Positions 1 through 7,148 of a DNA stretch of 12,196 nt are shown here, in pieces. Source of the DNA: Caldifarciminota bacterium (lineage in GTDB: Bacteria > Hydrothermota > Hydrothermia > UBA1063 > CAJXJZ01); the NCBI GenBank assembly GCA_027033555.1, contig JALVLE010000184.1:1-12196 (forward strand), given 5' to 3'. Position 1 is the stretch's first letter; every line of letters starts with the position of its first letter. The position numbers were made by a program, and so were the translations under genes. The notes under the pieces are model-generated. The model saw only the letters and a list, made by a program, of their open reading frames with translations, made no database searches and was not told the origin of the DNA.

Positions 1-1
1 G

Positions 2-517
2 TATGCACGTGAAAACAACGTTCCGTTTTTTGGAATATGTCTTGGAATGCAACTTGCAACAATTGAGTTTGCAAGAAATGTGGCGGGACTCTCTGGAGCA
101 AATTCAACGGAATTTGACCCTGATACCCCTCATCCCGTGATTACCATATTGCCTGACAAAAGAGGGATAAAGAAGATAGGAGGAACCCTGAGGAAGGGAG
201 CGTACCCTGCTATTTTGAAAGAGAATTCTCTTGCTTTCAGGGTGTACGGAAAAAGAGAGATTTCGGAAAGACATAGACACAGATACGAGTTTAATCCTGA
301 ATACATGGATATTTTAGAGGAAAAGGGACTTGTTTTTTCAGGAATTTCTCCTGATGGTAGATTGGTTGAAATAATTGAATTGCCAGAACATCCGTACTTT
401 ATTGCAGTTCAGTTTCATCCAGAATTCAAGTCAAGACCTCTTTCACCTCATCCACTTTTTACAGAGTTTGTTAAGGCAATGAGGAGGCATCATGCAGGAA
501 GCTCTAAGCAAAGATGA
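2..517 (+). CDS. pyrG: CTP synthase, C-terminal glutamine amidotransferase part (5'-truncated)
   Basis: CTP synthase makes CTP from UTP, ATP and glutamine in the cytoplasm, the last step of pyrimidine nucleotide synthesis. Only the last 171 residues are in the window; the reading frame is open from base 2, so the gene begins upstream. What is visible is the class I glutaminase domain. The nucleophile-elbow motif GICLGMQ has its Cys at bases 38-40, and the catalytic His and Glu lie in FHPEF (His at 416-418, Glu at 422-424). The stretches [15 protein letters not shown] and RHRYEFN are typical of PyrG between these two sites. The C-terminus [17 protein letters not shown] is the standard family ending. 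The synthetase domain is off the window. The last 26 bp overlap the next gene, whose ribosome binding site lies inside pyrG, so the two are probably translationally coupled. The first ATG in the window (base 47) is internal Met, not a start. Confidence 0.96.
   Translation, partial: YARENNVPFFGICLGMQLATIEFARNVAGLSGANSTEFDPDTPHPVITILPDKRGIKKIGGTLRKGAYPAILKENSLAFRVYGKREISERHRHRYEFNPEYMDILEEKGLVFSGISPDGRLVEIIELPEHPYFIAVQFHPEFKSRPLSPHPLFTEFVKAMRRHHAGSSKQR
483..487 (+). promoter_or_regulatory. Ribosome binding site for the HEAT-like protein gene
   Basis: GGAGG sits four bases before the ATG at 492, inside the pyrG coding sequence. It decides the start of the downstream gene, which would otherwise look doubtful because it overlaps pyrG by 26 bp. 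Confidence 0.7.
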
Positions 518-2696
518 TGTTGCTCTTCTTGTAAATCTTATAAGGCAATTTAGAATTGCCATGAGTAACATGAGACTTTATCCCACAGAGAGTGAGGTTG
601 TACAGGCTTCATTGAAAAGTGTATATGATTCTCTTACCACGTTTTTGGCAAAACATAAATACCTTACCCTTGGTTTTGTAGAAGGCAAACCCATTGTTAA
701 CAAAATTGATATCTCTAAGGGATTACCGGAAAGTATAAAGCCGGGTGTATTTCTTGAAAGGTTAAATGAGCACAATATTAAAACTATTACATTCAGACTG
801 GGGCTTAGATATGAGGATCTGGTAAATTTTATGGAGCTTCTTAAAGAAAAATATGATCCCGAACACACACTCAGGGATAAATTGAAAGAGAGAGGTATTA
901 ATAAGATCGGGGTGAATGAGAAGATCTATACTACAATAGGCGACAAAGACCTTGTTATAGAAAGAGGGGAGGAGATTCTTGCAAGGAGCAAGGGAGCCCT
1001 TGAGCAGATACTTGAACAGGTGGAAAAAATAGTGGATATGACATTAAATGTCCAGGACCCGAGTGAGAGGGAAAGGTTAAAGCTTGAGATAGGTAAGAGG
1101 CTGCTTTTTAAAGATCCCCAACTCCTTGAGAAGCTTCTTAAAGAGATGAAAATTGGCGGTGGCGAAAAACAGGAAGGTGCACCGAGTTTGGATGTGCTTA
1201 CAACAGAGGAGCTTGAAAATCATCTCGGGGAGCTTATAGAGACCTATAAGCTGCAGAGGAGAGGAAAATATGATGAGGTGCTTGAGCGCCTGAAGGAGTT
1301 AATAAGGGAAACCCTGGAAATACTTGAGAAATTTGACCCTTCTTATACCATCTCTCAGTCTCTTATAGAAAACATAGATGTAATAGAGGATTTTTATGAG
1401 AGATGGGAGAAAATGGCAGCAGGGAGTATGACCTCGGAAGAGGAAAAAATTGCCAGAAAAATACTCCAGGAGAGTTCTTTCAGCCTTCTCTCGGAGCCGA
1501 GACTTGCGGAGGTTGTGGAGAATCTCTCTTCAAAGGGTTTGTGGAAGTACGCATCAAAAATAGTGGCACGTATTTTGCTTGCACTTGATTCGCCCAATCC
1601 GGGCACAAGAGCAAAGGCTTTGAGAAAGTTCAATGAAATAAAAGATGTGGTATTTATGAATGCTTCCGCAAAGGAATTTTATGCAGTTTATATGAAGCTC
1701 CTTTCTGTATTTTTTAAGGAGACGTTTGGAGAGGCCCTGGATGAGTTTTTGAATTTATTACCAGCTATAACAGAGAAGGCTTTTGAGAGAGGTCTTAAAA
1801 ATGAGGTAATTAAACTTCTTTCTTTTATAAACATGGAAATTAGTTCCCGAAAAACTTCCCGGGAGAGAAGAGAGGTTATGATGAAGTTGAGAGAAGCTAT
1901 CGCGAGAAATCTGAAACCCCATATATTAGCCAGAATCTCAAAGGGAGGTGATCTTGACCCATTTACCCTTAAGATTATATACAATCTTCGTGAAGCAATG
2001 GTCACAGAGCTTGTGGATATTTTTAAGAACACAGATGACGAGACTGTGGCATTTAGAATAGGAAAAATACTGGAATCCATGGGGAGTATAGCTGAAGCTA
2101 CAATACTTAGCGAGATTTCGGTTACGCAGGATAAAGAAAAACTAAAGAGATTGCTTTCAATTGTGGATAAGTTTAAAAATAAAGAAGAGGTGCTTAATAC
2201 CCTTGAGCTTACCCTTAAATCTGTGCCTTCGCATATTAAACCCCTTATCTTTGAAAAAATGATTTCCCTTGGGTCTGGTAAACTTGAGAACTATGCCTTT
2301 GAATTTCTTGAATCTGATGACCCAGACGTGCAGCTGCTTGGATATGAGTACCTCCTTAAATACACTCCAGATAAAGTCAGGGATAGGGTGGAAAAGCTGC
2401 TTTTGCCCAAGAAAGTGCTGTTTTTGAAGTTTCAACAACCAGCTTACATAAAAGTGAAGAAAAGGATTATAGAGCTTATCGGGGAAAGGAAGCTTCTTTG
2501 GGGCATTCCTATGGTTATCCCTCAGCTTGACCATCCTGATAGGACCATTAAAAAAGCAGCCTATGAAGCACTTTTTAAATTTAAGCCAGAAATTCTGAGA
2601 AACTTTAAGAAGGAGTTGAAAAAGGTTTCAAAGAGTAAAGACCCTCTTACAAGGGATTTTGTGAAAAAACTTGAAAGTTATATGGAGGAAAAGTAG
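492..2696 (+). CDS. Large helical HEAT-like repeat protein of unknown function
   Basis: I do not recognise a named family. The 734-residue product has no signal peptide or membrane segment and is almost entirely predicted helix, rich in Lys, Glu and Leu. Residues ~1-135 look like a discrete N-terminal domain. It contains [17 protein letters not shown], then a strand-like [13 protein letters not shown], then [18 protein letters not shown] followed by [11 protein letters not shown]. From memory, this resembles the domain ahead of HEAT repeats or HD domains in some bacterial proteins (a LYPxxHP-type motif, then VNG, then GI..L.F..G). Residues ~165-285 are charged and coiled-coil-like, interrupted by a Gly-rich linker ([11 protein letters not shown]). 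Residues ~480-734 look like degenerate HEAT/ARM helical pairs, for example [20 protein letters not shown] and [20 protein letters not shown]. Such proteins usually act as protein-binding scaffolds. The start is the ATG with GGAGG four bases upstream. The stop TAG shares one base with the next gene's GTG start. Confidence 0.85.
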   Translation: MQEALSKDDVALLVNLIRQFRIAMSNMRLYPTESEVVQASLKSVYDSLTTFLAKHKYLTLGFVEGKPIVNKIDISKGLPESIKPGVFLERLNEHNIKTITFRLGLRYEDLVNFMELLKEKYDPEHTLRDKLKERGINKIGVNEKIYTTIGDKDLVIERGEEILARSKGALEQILEQVEKIVDMTLNVQDPSERERLKLEIGKRLLFKDPQLLEKLLKEMKIGGGEKQEGAPSLDVLTTEELENHLGELIETYKLQRRGKYDEVLERLKELIRETLEILEKFDPSYTISQSLIENIDVIEDFYERWEKMAAGSMTSEEEKIARKILQESSFSLLSEPRLAEVVENLSSKGLWKYASKIVARILLALDSPNPGTRAKALRKFNEIKDVVFMNASAKEFYAVYMKLLSVFFKETFGEALDEFLNLLPAITEKAFERGLKNEVIKLLSFINMEISSRKTSRERREVMMKLREAIARNLKPHILARISKGGDLDPFTLKIIYNLREAMVTELVDIFKNTDDETVAFRIGKILESMGSIAEATILSEISVTQDKEKLKRLLSIVDKFKNKEEVLNTLELTLKSVPSHIKPLIFEKMISLGSGKLENYAFEFLESDDPDVQLLGYEYLLKYTPDKVRDRVEKLLLPKKVLFLKFQQPAYIKVKKRIIELIGERKLLWGIPMVIPQLDHPDRTIKKAAYEALFKFKPEILRNFKKELKKVSKSKDPLTRDFVKKLESYMEEK
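2684..2689 (+). promoter_or_regulatory. Ribosome binding site for the GH57-family gene
   Basis: GGAGGA lies six bases before the GTG at 2696 and within the end of the preceding gene. It supports GTG as the true start; the only in-frame codons further upstream before a stop (2672-2674) contain no ATG, GTG or TTG. Confidence 0.65.
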
Positions 2697-5600
2697 TGTC
2701 TGCTTTTGTTATTTCCCTTATATTATTCACTGGTACGGCAAAAATAGCCTTTTTGCACCATGGTAATCAATCCCTGACAGATAATTCCTATTATACCTTG
2801 AGACAGGGGGATGCGGGATATGTGGGCAACAGTTTTCATAGAACTCTTGATACCCATGAGTATTACCATGTACCACTTGATATTCACATATCTGGTTGTT
2901 TAACACAGTCTTACTCATGGGGAAAGAATGATAGAGGTTTACTTGAGCGTCTTAAGGATATGCCAGAGGTCTGGCTTTGTGGAGGGAGTTACGCTGAAAA
3001 TATAATGCCATACATGGATTCTGCAGGTAACAGGTTTTCCATGTGGTATGTGCAGCAGGTTTATGACTCTTCTATTAAGGGCATAGCATATTATGACATA
3101 CCAAACGTTTTGTGGATTCCGGAGAGGGTGTATAAAAGCGAGGCCCTTATGCCTTACTCTCTTATCAAAATACTCAATGAGGAGTATGGCAAATATGACC
3201 ATGAGGGTAGATATCTTGCTCCATGTATAGTGCTGGATGATAACGCATTGTCCTGGTATTGCTCTGATTGTAACCCCAGAAAGGTTTACAGGATGTTTGA
3301 TCAGGATGGGAATTATGTATTTGTGGTTTTTATACAAAAAATAGCAAGGGATAATATGGTCTGGCAGAATATTTCTGACCCTTCTAATCCTCTGAATCAA
3401 TTACTCTGGAATCTTCATAATGACCCGGACCAGGAACAAGTGGTAATATATGGTGATGATTGGGAGAAAGCTGCGGGAGTAGCTGGCTGGGATTTTGGCC
3501 ATGCAGGCGTACCGGCAGCATCCTATGATGCAAATATTGCCTGGGTTGCTTCACAGGATTGGGTTCAACCTGTACACATAGGAGAAGTGGTAAAATGGTG
3601 GGGTGTAGATAGAATATATGACTCTGATCCTGACAATGACCCACCAACCATATCTATTGATTACGCTACTTATCAGGAACTCAATGACTGGACAGGTGGT
3701 ACCTATGATAACTGGTATAATGATTTTAAAAACACACAGGCTTATGGGTGCGGGTTTGGCCCGGATTTAAATGCTAATGGGATACATGGTGATTATGAAG
3801 ATCTGTGGAAATTTGCTGAGAACTATCTTATGAACGTTCCTGATAATAAGGTTGCCAAGCTTGGATGGGTTACTGTGATGGGTAATCTCTACGAAACAGC
3901 ATGGCATACAGGCCCGGGGGGAGAACTTGTTTACTGGGGAAAGAATGTGTGGAATCATACAAGATACGGTGCGCTCTTTGCATACGCTGCCATGTGGCTG
4001 GATAGCCTGAGACTTCTTGATACAATGTCCCATGTTGATTCTCTTGATCTTGACGCAGATGGTATCAATGAATACCTGTTATACAATTCCAGGGTGTTTG
4101 CTGTTTTTGATAAAAGAGGTGGAAGGGGACTTCTTGTCCTTAATGATAGGGGACAGGTAATAGTGGGCAATTTAATGACGTATTATGGAGGGGAAGGAGA
4201 TTTTGATGACGGGGCTCATGAAGGACTTTACGAAGATTCACAGGGCTACAATTCCTGGTATGAACCGCACTGTTTTATGGAAGGAGATACTGCGGTTATT
4301 GAGTTTGTGGAGGCTTACAATGCAGAGGGGGATTCATCATGGGATATAACCAAAGAAATAAGACTTTTGCCAGATGTATATTATTTTGAGGCGAGATACA
4401 ATTCAGGATTTGAAAATTGGGTAAAGAGTGCTATAACACCGGATGTGTGGGACAATTTACTTAAGGGTTATTCTCTGAGGTTTATATCCGGGCTTTCTCA
4501 TAATGGCTGGATGTATGCTGGATATGAAAACGTCAATACAGGGGCAAAGGGAGTTTATCTCTGGGCCTCTGGAAATGGGCTTTTTTACCATAATGTTGGA
4601 AAAACTGGACAGCTTGCAGAGATAATAGAATTAGGAGGTAGAAACGGAGAATTTACTGTGTATTTCTATGCAGGATATGAAACCCCTGATATAAATGCCA
4701 CAGGACCAGGAGACAGGGAAGGACCTATGATTCATGGAACGTCCTATACCCCATGGATAAATATTTTATCCACAGACTCTGTCCTTGTAACAACTTATGT
4801 AGAAGACCCAAGTGGTATTTATTCATGCACGATCCACTATGGGGTAAACGGCAACTGGAGTTATCCTGATATACAGATGCATCCAGATGATGGTAGCGCT
4901 TATGATTTTAACGGGAATGGATTACCTGATACCACTCTCTATGGTGCTTATATACCTCCCATGCCAGACCATTCTCATGTAGAGTTCGTAATTCATGCAA
5001 TGGATAATACCCCAAGTCATTATGACACATGGGATAATAATTATGGTCAGAATTACTCTTATACTGTGGGATATATTAATTTTTTAATGGACGGCGAACT
5101 TGATAGAGTGGCAAGATTATATGCTCAGAATGGAGATATGCATCTTTTTCTTTACTACTACAGCGACTCTTCGGAACTTTATCTCGCAACAGAAGCTGCA
5201 GGAGGAAGTGAGGGCACAGGTTTCTTTCAGAATGACCATTTTATACTTGTAGGCACAGATTTTGATTCTGTAGTTCCTGCGATGTGGGCAAAAAAAGGAA
5301 GTGTACCTTTATATGATTTTTATCTTGCAGATGAAAATGATAATGATTTTGTGGCATTTTTTGACATGGATTCTATTCTCACCGACACAACTGTTTTCAA
5401 ATGCACCTCCAGCAAAAACGATGAGGGGTATCTTGAGGGAGTGGTTAACCTGGGTAGATTTTATGGGACTGTACCGGATAGTCTGTTTATTGTGGTGCTG
5501 AGCTACGAAACACAGGATAGTGGCAATCTGCAATGGGAAGTGCCAAGAACCGATTCCCTGGATAACAACGTGAGAATAGATGAGTGTCTTGTATATTACC

Positions 5601-5884
5601 CTAATGCCACAGAGATAAAAGAAAAAAGGGAAAAAAGAGAGGTGACTACAAAATATTTAAGAGGACATCTTGAACTTACTTTTATTTCAAAAAAAAGCGC
5701 ATTTGCAAATGTGGTTTTCTATGATGTCCTCGGAAGGAGGGTTAAAATATTAAAACGATACCTGAAAAATGGGGAAAACACTCTGTATATTCCCTATGGG
5801 TGGTTTAATAGAGGCATATATTTTGGAATTATAAAAACAAATACCGGAAAGAGGCTAAAGATGTTCAGGTTTATAATACCATGA
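2696..5884 (+). CDS. Exported multidomain GH57-family glycoside hydrolase/glucanotransferase-like protein with C-terminal sorting domain
   Basis: Probably a surface or secreted enzyme acting on alpha-glucans; the substrate is inferred from family only. Residues 1-15 are a short hydrophobic export signal (SAFVISLILFTGTA). Residues ~16-430 carry GH57 landmarks: FLHHGNQ near the N-terminus, GGSYAEN (96-102), WIPERVY with the likely nucleophile Glu143, YGDDWEKAAG with the likely acid/base Asp254 or Asp255, and AWHTGPGG (Trp403/His404). The two acidic motifs match the TERVW and DDGEKFG motifs of 4-alpha-glucanotransferases. A beta-rich region follows to ~670, then an Ig-like module (~672-792) and a DOMON-like module (~793-970) starting near MDGELDRVARL. 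Residues ~988-1062 are a FlgD-like/type IX secretion-type sorting domain (VVFYDVLGRRV then GIYFGIIKT). Three calcium-loop-like motifs occur: Asp357-Glu368, Asp451-Glu459 and Asp737-Asp745. The gene overlaps the previous one by 1 bp and the next by 4 bp (ATGA). The domain borders are estimates. Confidence 0.85.
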   Translation: MSAFVISLILFTGTAKIAFLHHGNQSLTDNSYYTLRQGDAGYVGNSFHRTLDTHEYYHVPLDIHISGCLTQSYSWGKNDRGLLERLKDMPEVWLCGGSYAENIMPYMDSAGNRFSMWYVQQVYDSSIKGIAYYDIPNVLWIPERVYKSEALMPYSLIKILNEEYGKYDHEGRYLAPCIVLDDNALSWYCSDCNPRKVYRMFDQDGNYVFVVFIQKIARDNMVWQNISDPSNPLNQLLWNLHNDPDQEQVVIYGDDWEKAAGVAGWDFGHAGVPAASYDANIAWVASQDWVQPVHIGEVVKWWGVDRIYDSDPDNDPPTISIDYATYQELNDWTGGTYDNWYNDFKNTQAYGCGFGPDLNANGIHGDYEDLWKFAENYLMNVPDNKVAKLGWVTVMGNLYETAWHTGPGGELVYWGKNVWNHTRYGALFAYAAMWLDSLRLLDTMSHVDSLDLDADGINEYLLYNSRVFAVFDKRGGRGLLVLNDRGQVIVGNLMTYYGGEGDFDDGAHEGLYEDSQGYNSWYEPHCFMEGDTAVIEFVEAYNAEGDSSWDITKEIRLLPDVYYFEARYNSGFENWVKSAITPDVWDNLLKGYSLRFISGLSHNGWMYAGYENVNTGAKGVYLWASGNGLFYHNVGKTGQLAEIIELGGRNGEFTVYFYAGYETPDINATGPGDREGPMIHGTSYTPWINILSTDSVLVTTYVEDPSGIYSCTIHYGVNGNWSYPDIQMHPDDGSAYDFNGNGLPDTTLYGAYIPPMPDHSHVEFVIHAMDNTPSHYDTWDNNYGQNYSYTVGYINFLMDGELDRVARLYAQNGDMHLFLYYYSDSSELYLATEAAGGSEGTGFFQNDHFILVGTDFDSVVPAMWAKKGSVPLYDFYLADENDNDFVAFFDMDSILTDTTVFKCTSSKNDEGYLEGVVNLGRFYGTVPDSLFIVVLSYETQDSGNLQWEVPRTDSLDNNVRIDECLVYYPNATEIKEKREKREVTTKYLRGHLELTFISKKSAFANVVFYDVLGRRVKILKRYLKNGENTLYIPYGWFNRGIYFGIIKTNTGKRLKMFRFIIP

Positions 5885-6480
5885 TTCCCAACTGGATTAC
5901 CCTTGGGAGAATAGTTTTCTCCTTTCTTGTGGTGTTAATGTTTGAGGTTAAAAATTTGCCCATTAACATAATAGCATTTTTCTCAATTTTTATAGTTATA
6001 TTCCTTGATTTCCTTGACGGATACATAGCGAGAAAGTATAACATGTCCACAGAATTTGGTGCTTTATTTGATATTACAGGGGATAGAATTGTTGAGGTGA
6101 TTTTTTGGACTTACTTTGCTTACAAGCATCTTGTATCTTTCTGGTTCCCTGTTATTGTGCTTTCAAGAGGTATTTTTACCGATGCTATAAGACAGCAGGC
6201 TTTTAAAAAGGGGATAAAGCCTTATGATATGTTTAAAAGTGGAATTATGAGATTTATACTTGTATCTCCCTGGATGAGAACAGGGTATGCGGTGCTGAAG
6301 GTTATTACGTTTTCTTTACTTGGGCTATGTCTGATTTTCAAGAATAATTCAATTGATTTTGAGTATATAAGCGTGGTTTATCACATAGCTTATATTGTCG
6401 CTGTTATTACTGTAATTGTGTGTGTAATAAGGGCGATACCTGTTCTGGCATATGCAAGAAGGCATGTCTTCTCAAAATAG
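5881..6480 (+). CDS. CDP-alcohol phosphatidyltransferase family membrane protein
   Basis: Integral membrane enzyme of 199 residues that transfers a phosphatidyl group from a CDP-activated lipid to an alcohol (or the reverse polar-head reaction), releasing CMP. The full family signature DxxDGxxARx8GxxxDxxxD is present: Asp43, Asp46-Gly47, Ala50-Arg51, Gly60, Asp64 and Asp68. These residues bind two metal ions and CDP. Several hydrophobic segments are visible (about 7-22, 28-42, 73-95, 133-153, 165-188). The start NWITLGRIV is the typical N-terminus. However, the last part reads DITGDRIVEVIFW rather than the DPLADK common in phosphatidylglycerophosphate synthase, so this may be a distinct subgroup and I do not assign pgsA. 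ATG overlaps the previous stop as ATGA, which indicates coupling. The following HAD phosphatase suggests a phosphorylated alcohol acceptor such as glycerol 3-phosphate; that is inference. Confidence 0.88.
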   Translation: MIPNWITLGRIVFSFLVVLMFEVKNLPINIIAFFSIFIVIFLDFLDGYIARKYNMSTEFGALFDITGDRIVEVIFWTYFAYKHLVSFWFPVIVLSRGIFTDAIRQQAFKKGIKPYDMFKSGIMRFILVSPWMRTGYAVLKVITFSLLGLCLIFKNNSIDFEYISVVYHIAYIVAVITVIVCVIRAIPVLAYARRHVFSK

Positions 6481-7126
6481 AAGTTGCGCTATATTTGATC
6501 TTGATGGCACTCTTCTTCTTGGCCCCTCATCGGAAGGCCGCTTTTTTCTTTACCTTGTTTATAATGGAGTTATTTCCCTGAAACATCTTGCATTTTATAT
6601 GTTTAATTTCCTTCTTACCTGGAGATTACGTCAGAACAAGGCATTTTATAGAGGTCTGGATGCAGAAAAACTGGACAGGCTGGCAAAGGAGTTTGTGGAA
6701 AAACATCTCGTAAAGAGCCTTTCCAGAGAGGGACTTTTGCAGGTTCAAAAAGAGAAGAAAAAGGGAAGAAAAACGATTTTGCTGTCAGGTTGTCCGAACT
6801 TTCTCCTAAAGCATATTTTAAAGCACACAGGATGTGACGAGGCCATTGGCCTTAATCTGGAGGTGAAAAATGGCAGGTTTACAGGAAAATATATTCCTCC
6901 CTATCCTTTCGGAAGAGGTAAAATGTTGCTTGTTGAGTCTCTGCCATGTGATAGGCTAAGTTCTTCTGGGTATGGAAATCATATCTCCGACAAATACTTT
7001 CTTTCAATTTTGAAAGAGCCTTATTGCGTAAATCCTGGTATTTTTTTTAAGGCGTATTGCAAAAGGAAGAATATGAAGGTGTTAATCTGGAAAGAAAAAA
7101 TCAAAGGTTCTCTTTCAGGGACATAG
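6452..7126 (+). CDS. HAD superfamily subfamily IB phosphatase (PSPase/PgpC-like)
   Basis: Soluble phosphohydrolase using an aspartyl-phosphate intermediate. Numbering from the ATG at 6452 (224 residues), motif I is FDLDGT with nucleophile Asp16 and Asp18, motif II is LLSGCPN with Ser112, and the motif III Lys is probably Lys157 in GRGKM. Motif IV is GYGNHISDKYF with Asn176 and Asp180, followed by CVNPG. Residues ~30-105 form the helical cap typical of subfamily IB, and GLNLEVKNGRFTGKY is the usual strand pair before motif III. Asn replaces the usual first acidic residue of motif IV, leaving Asp180. The same subfamily includes phosphoserine phosphatase and PgpC-type phosphatidylglycerophosphate phosphatases. 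Overlap with the phosphatidyltransferase gene makes a lipid phosphate substrate plausible but unproven. The start is uncertain: 6452 has no clear ribosome site, while 6464 (MSSQNRS) gives a more usual N-terminus but has AAGAAGG only one base away. Confidence 0.85.
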   Translation: MQEGMSSQNRSCAIFDLDGTLLLGPSSEGRFFLYLVYNGVISLKHLAFYMFNFLLTWRLRQNKAFYRGLDAEKLDRLAKEFVEKHLVKSLSREGLLQVQKEKKKGRKTILLSGCPNFLLKHILKHTGCDEAIGLNLEVKNGRFTGKYIPPYPFGRGKMLLVESLPCDRLSSSGYGNHISDKYFLSILKEPYCVNPGIFFKAYCKRKNMKVLIWKEKIKGSLSGT

Positions 7127-7148
7127 CATTTCCTTTAAAATCTACTTT

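Noticed and set aside
47..517. ATG at 47 as the start of a short independent gene
   Set aside because: The frame is open back to base 2 and the upstream residues complete the GICLGMQ nucleophile motif of CTP synthase, so this is an internal Met of a truncated pyrG.
1394..2080. Minus-strand open frames opposite the HEAT-like gene
   Set aside because: They are shadows of a gene with good protein features and ribosome site; their translations show no recognisable motif and no start signals.
2727..4170. Minus-strand open frames opposite the GH57 gene
   Set aside because: Low-complexity shadow translations without domains; the plus-strand frame carries clear catalytic and sorting motifs.
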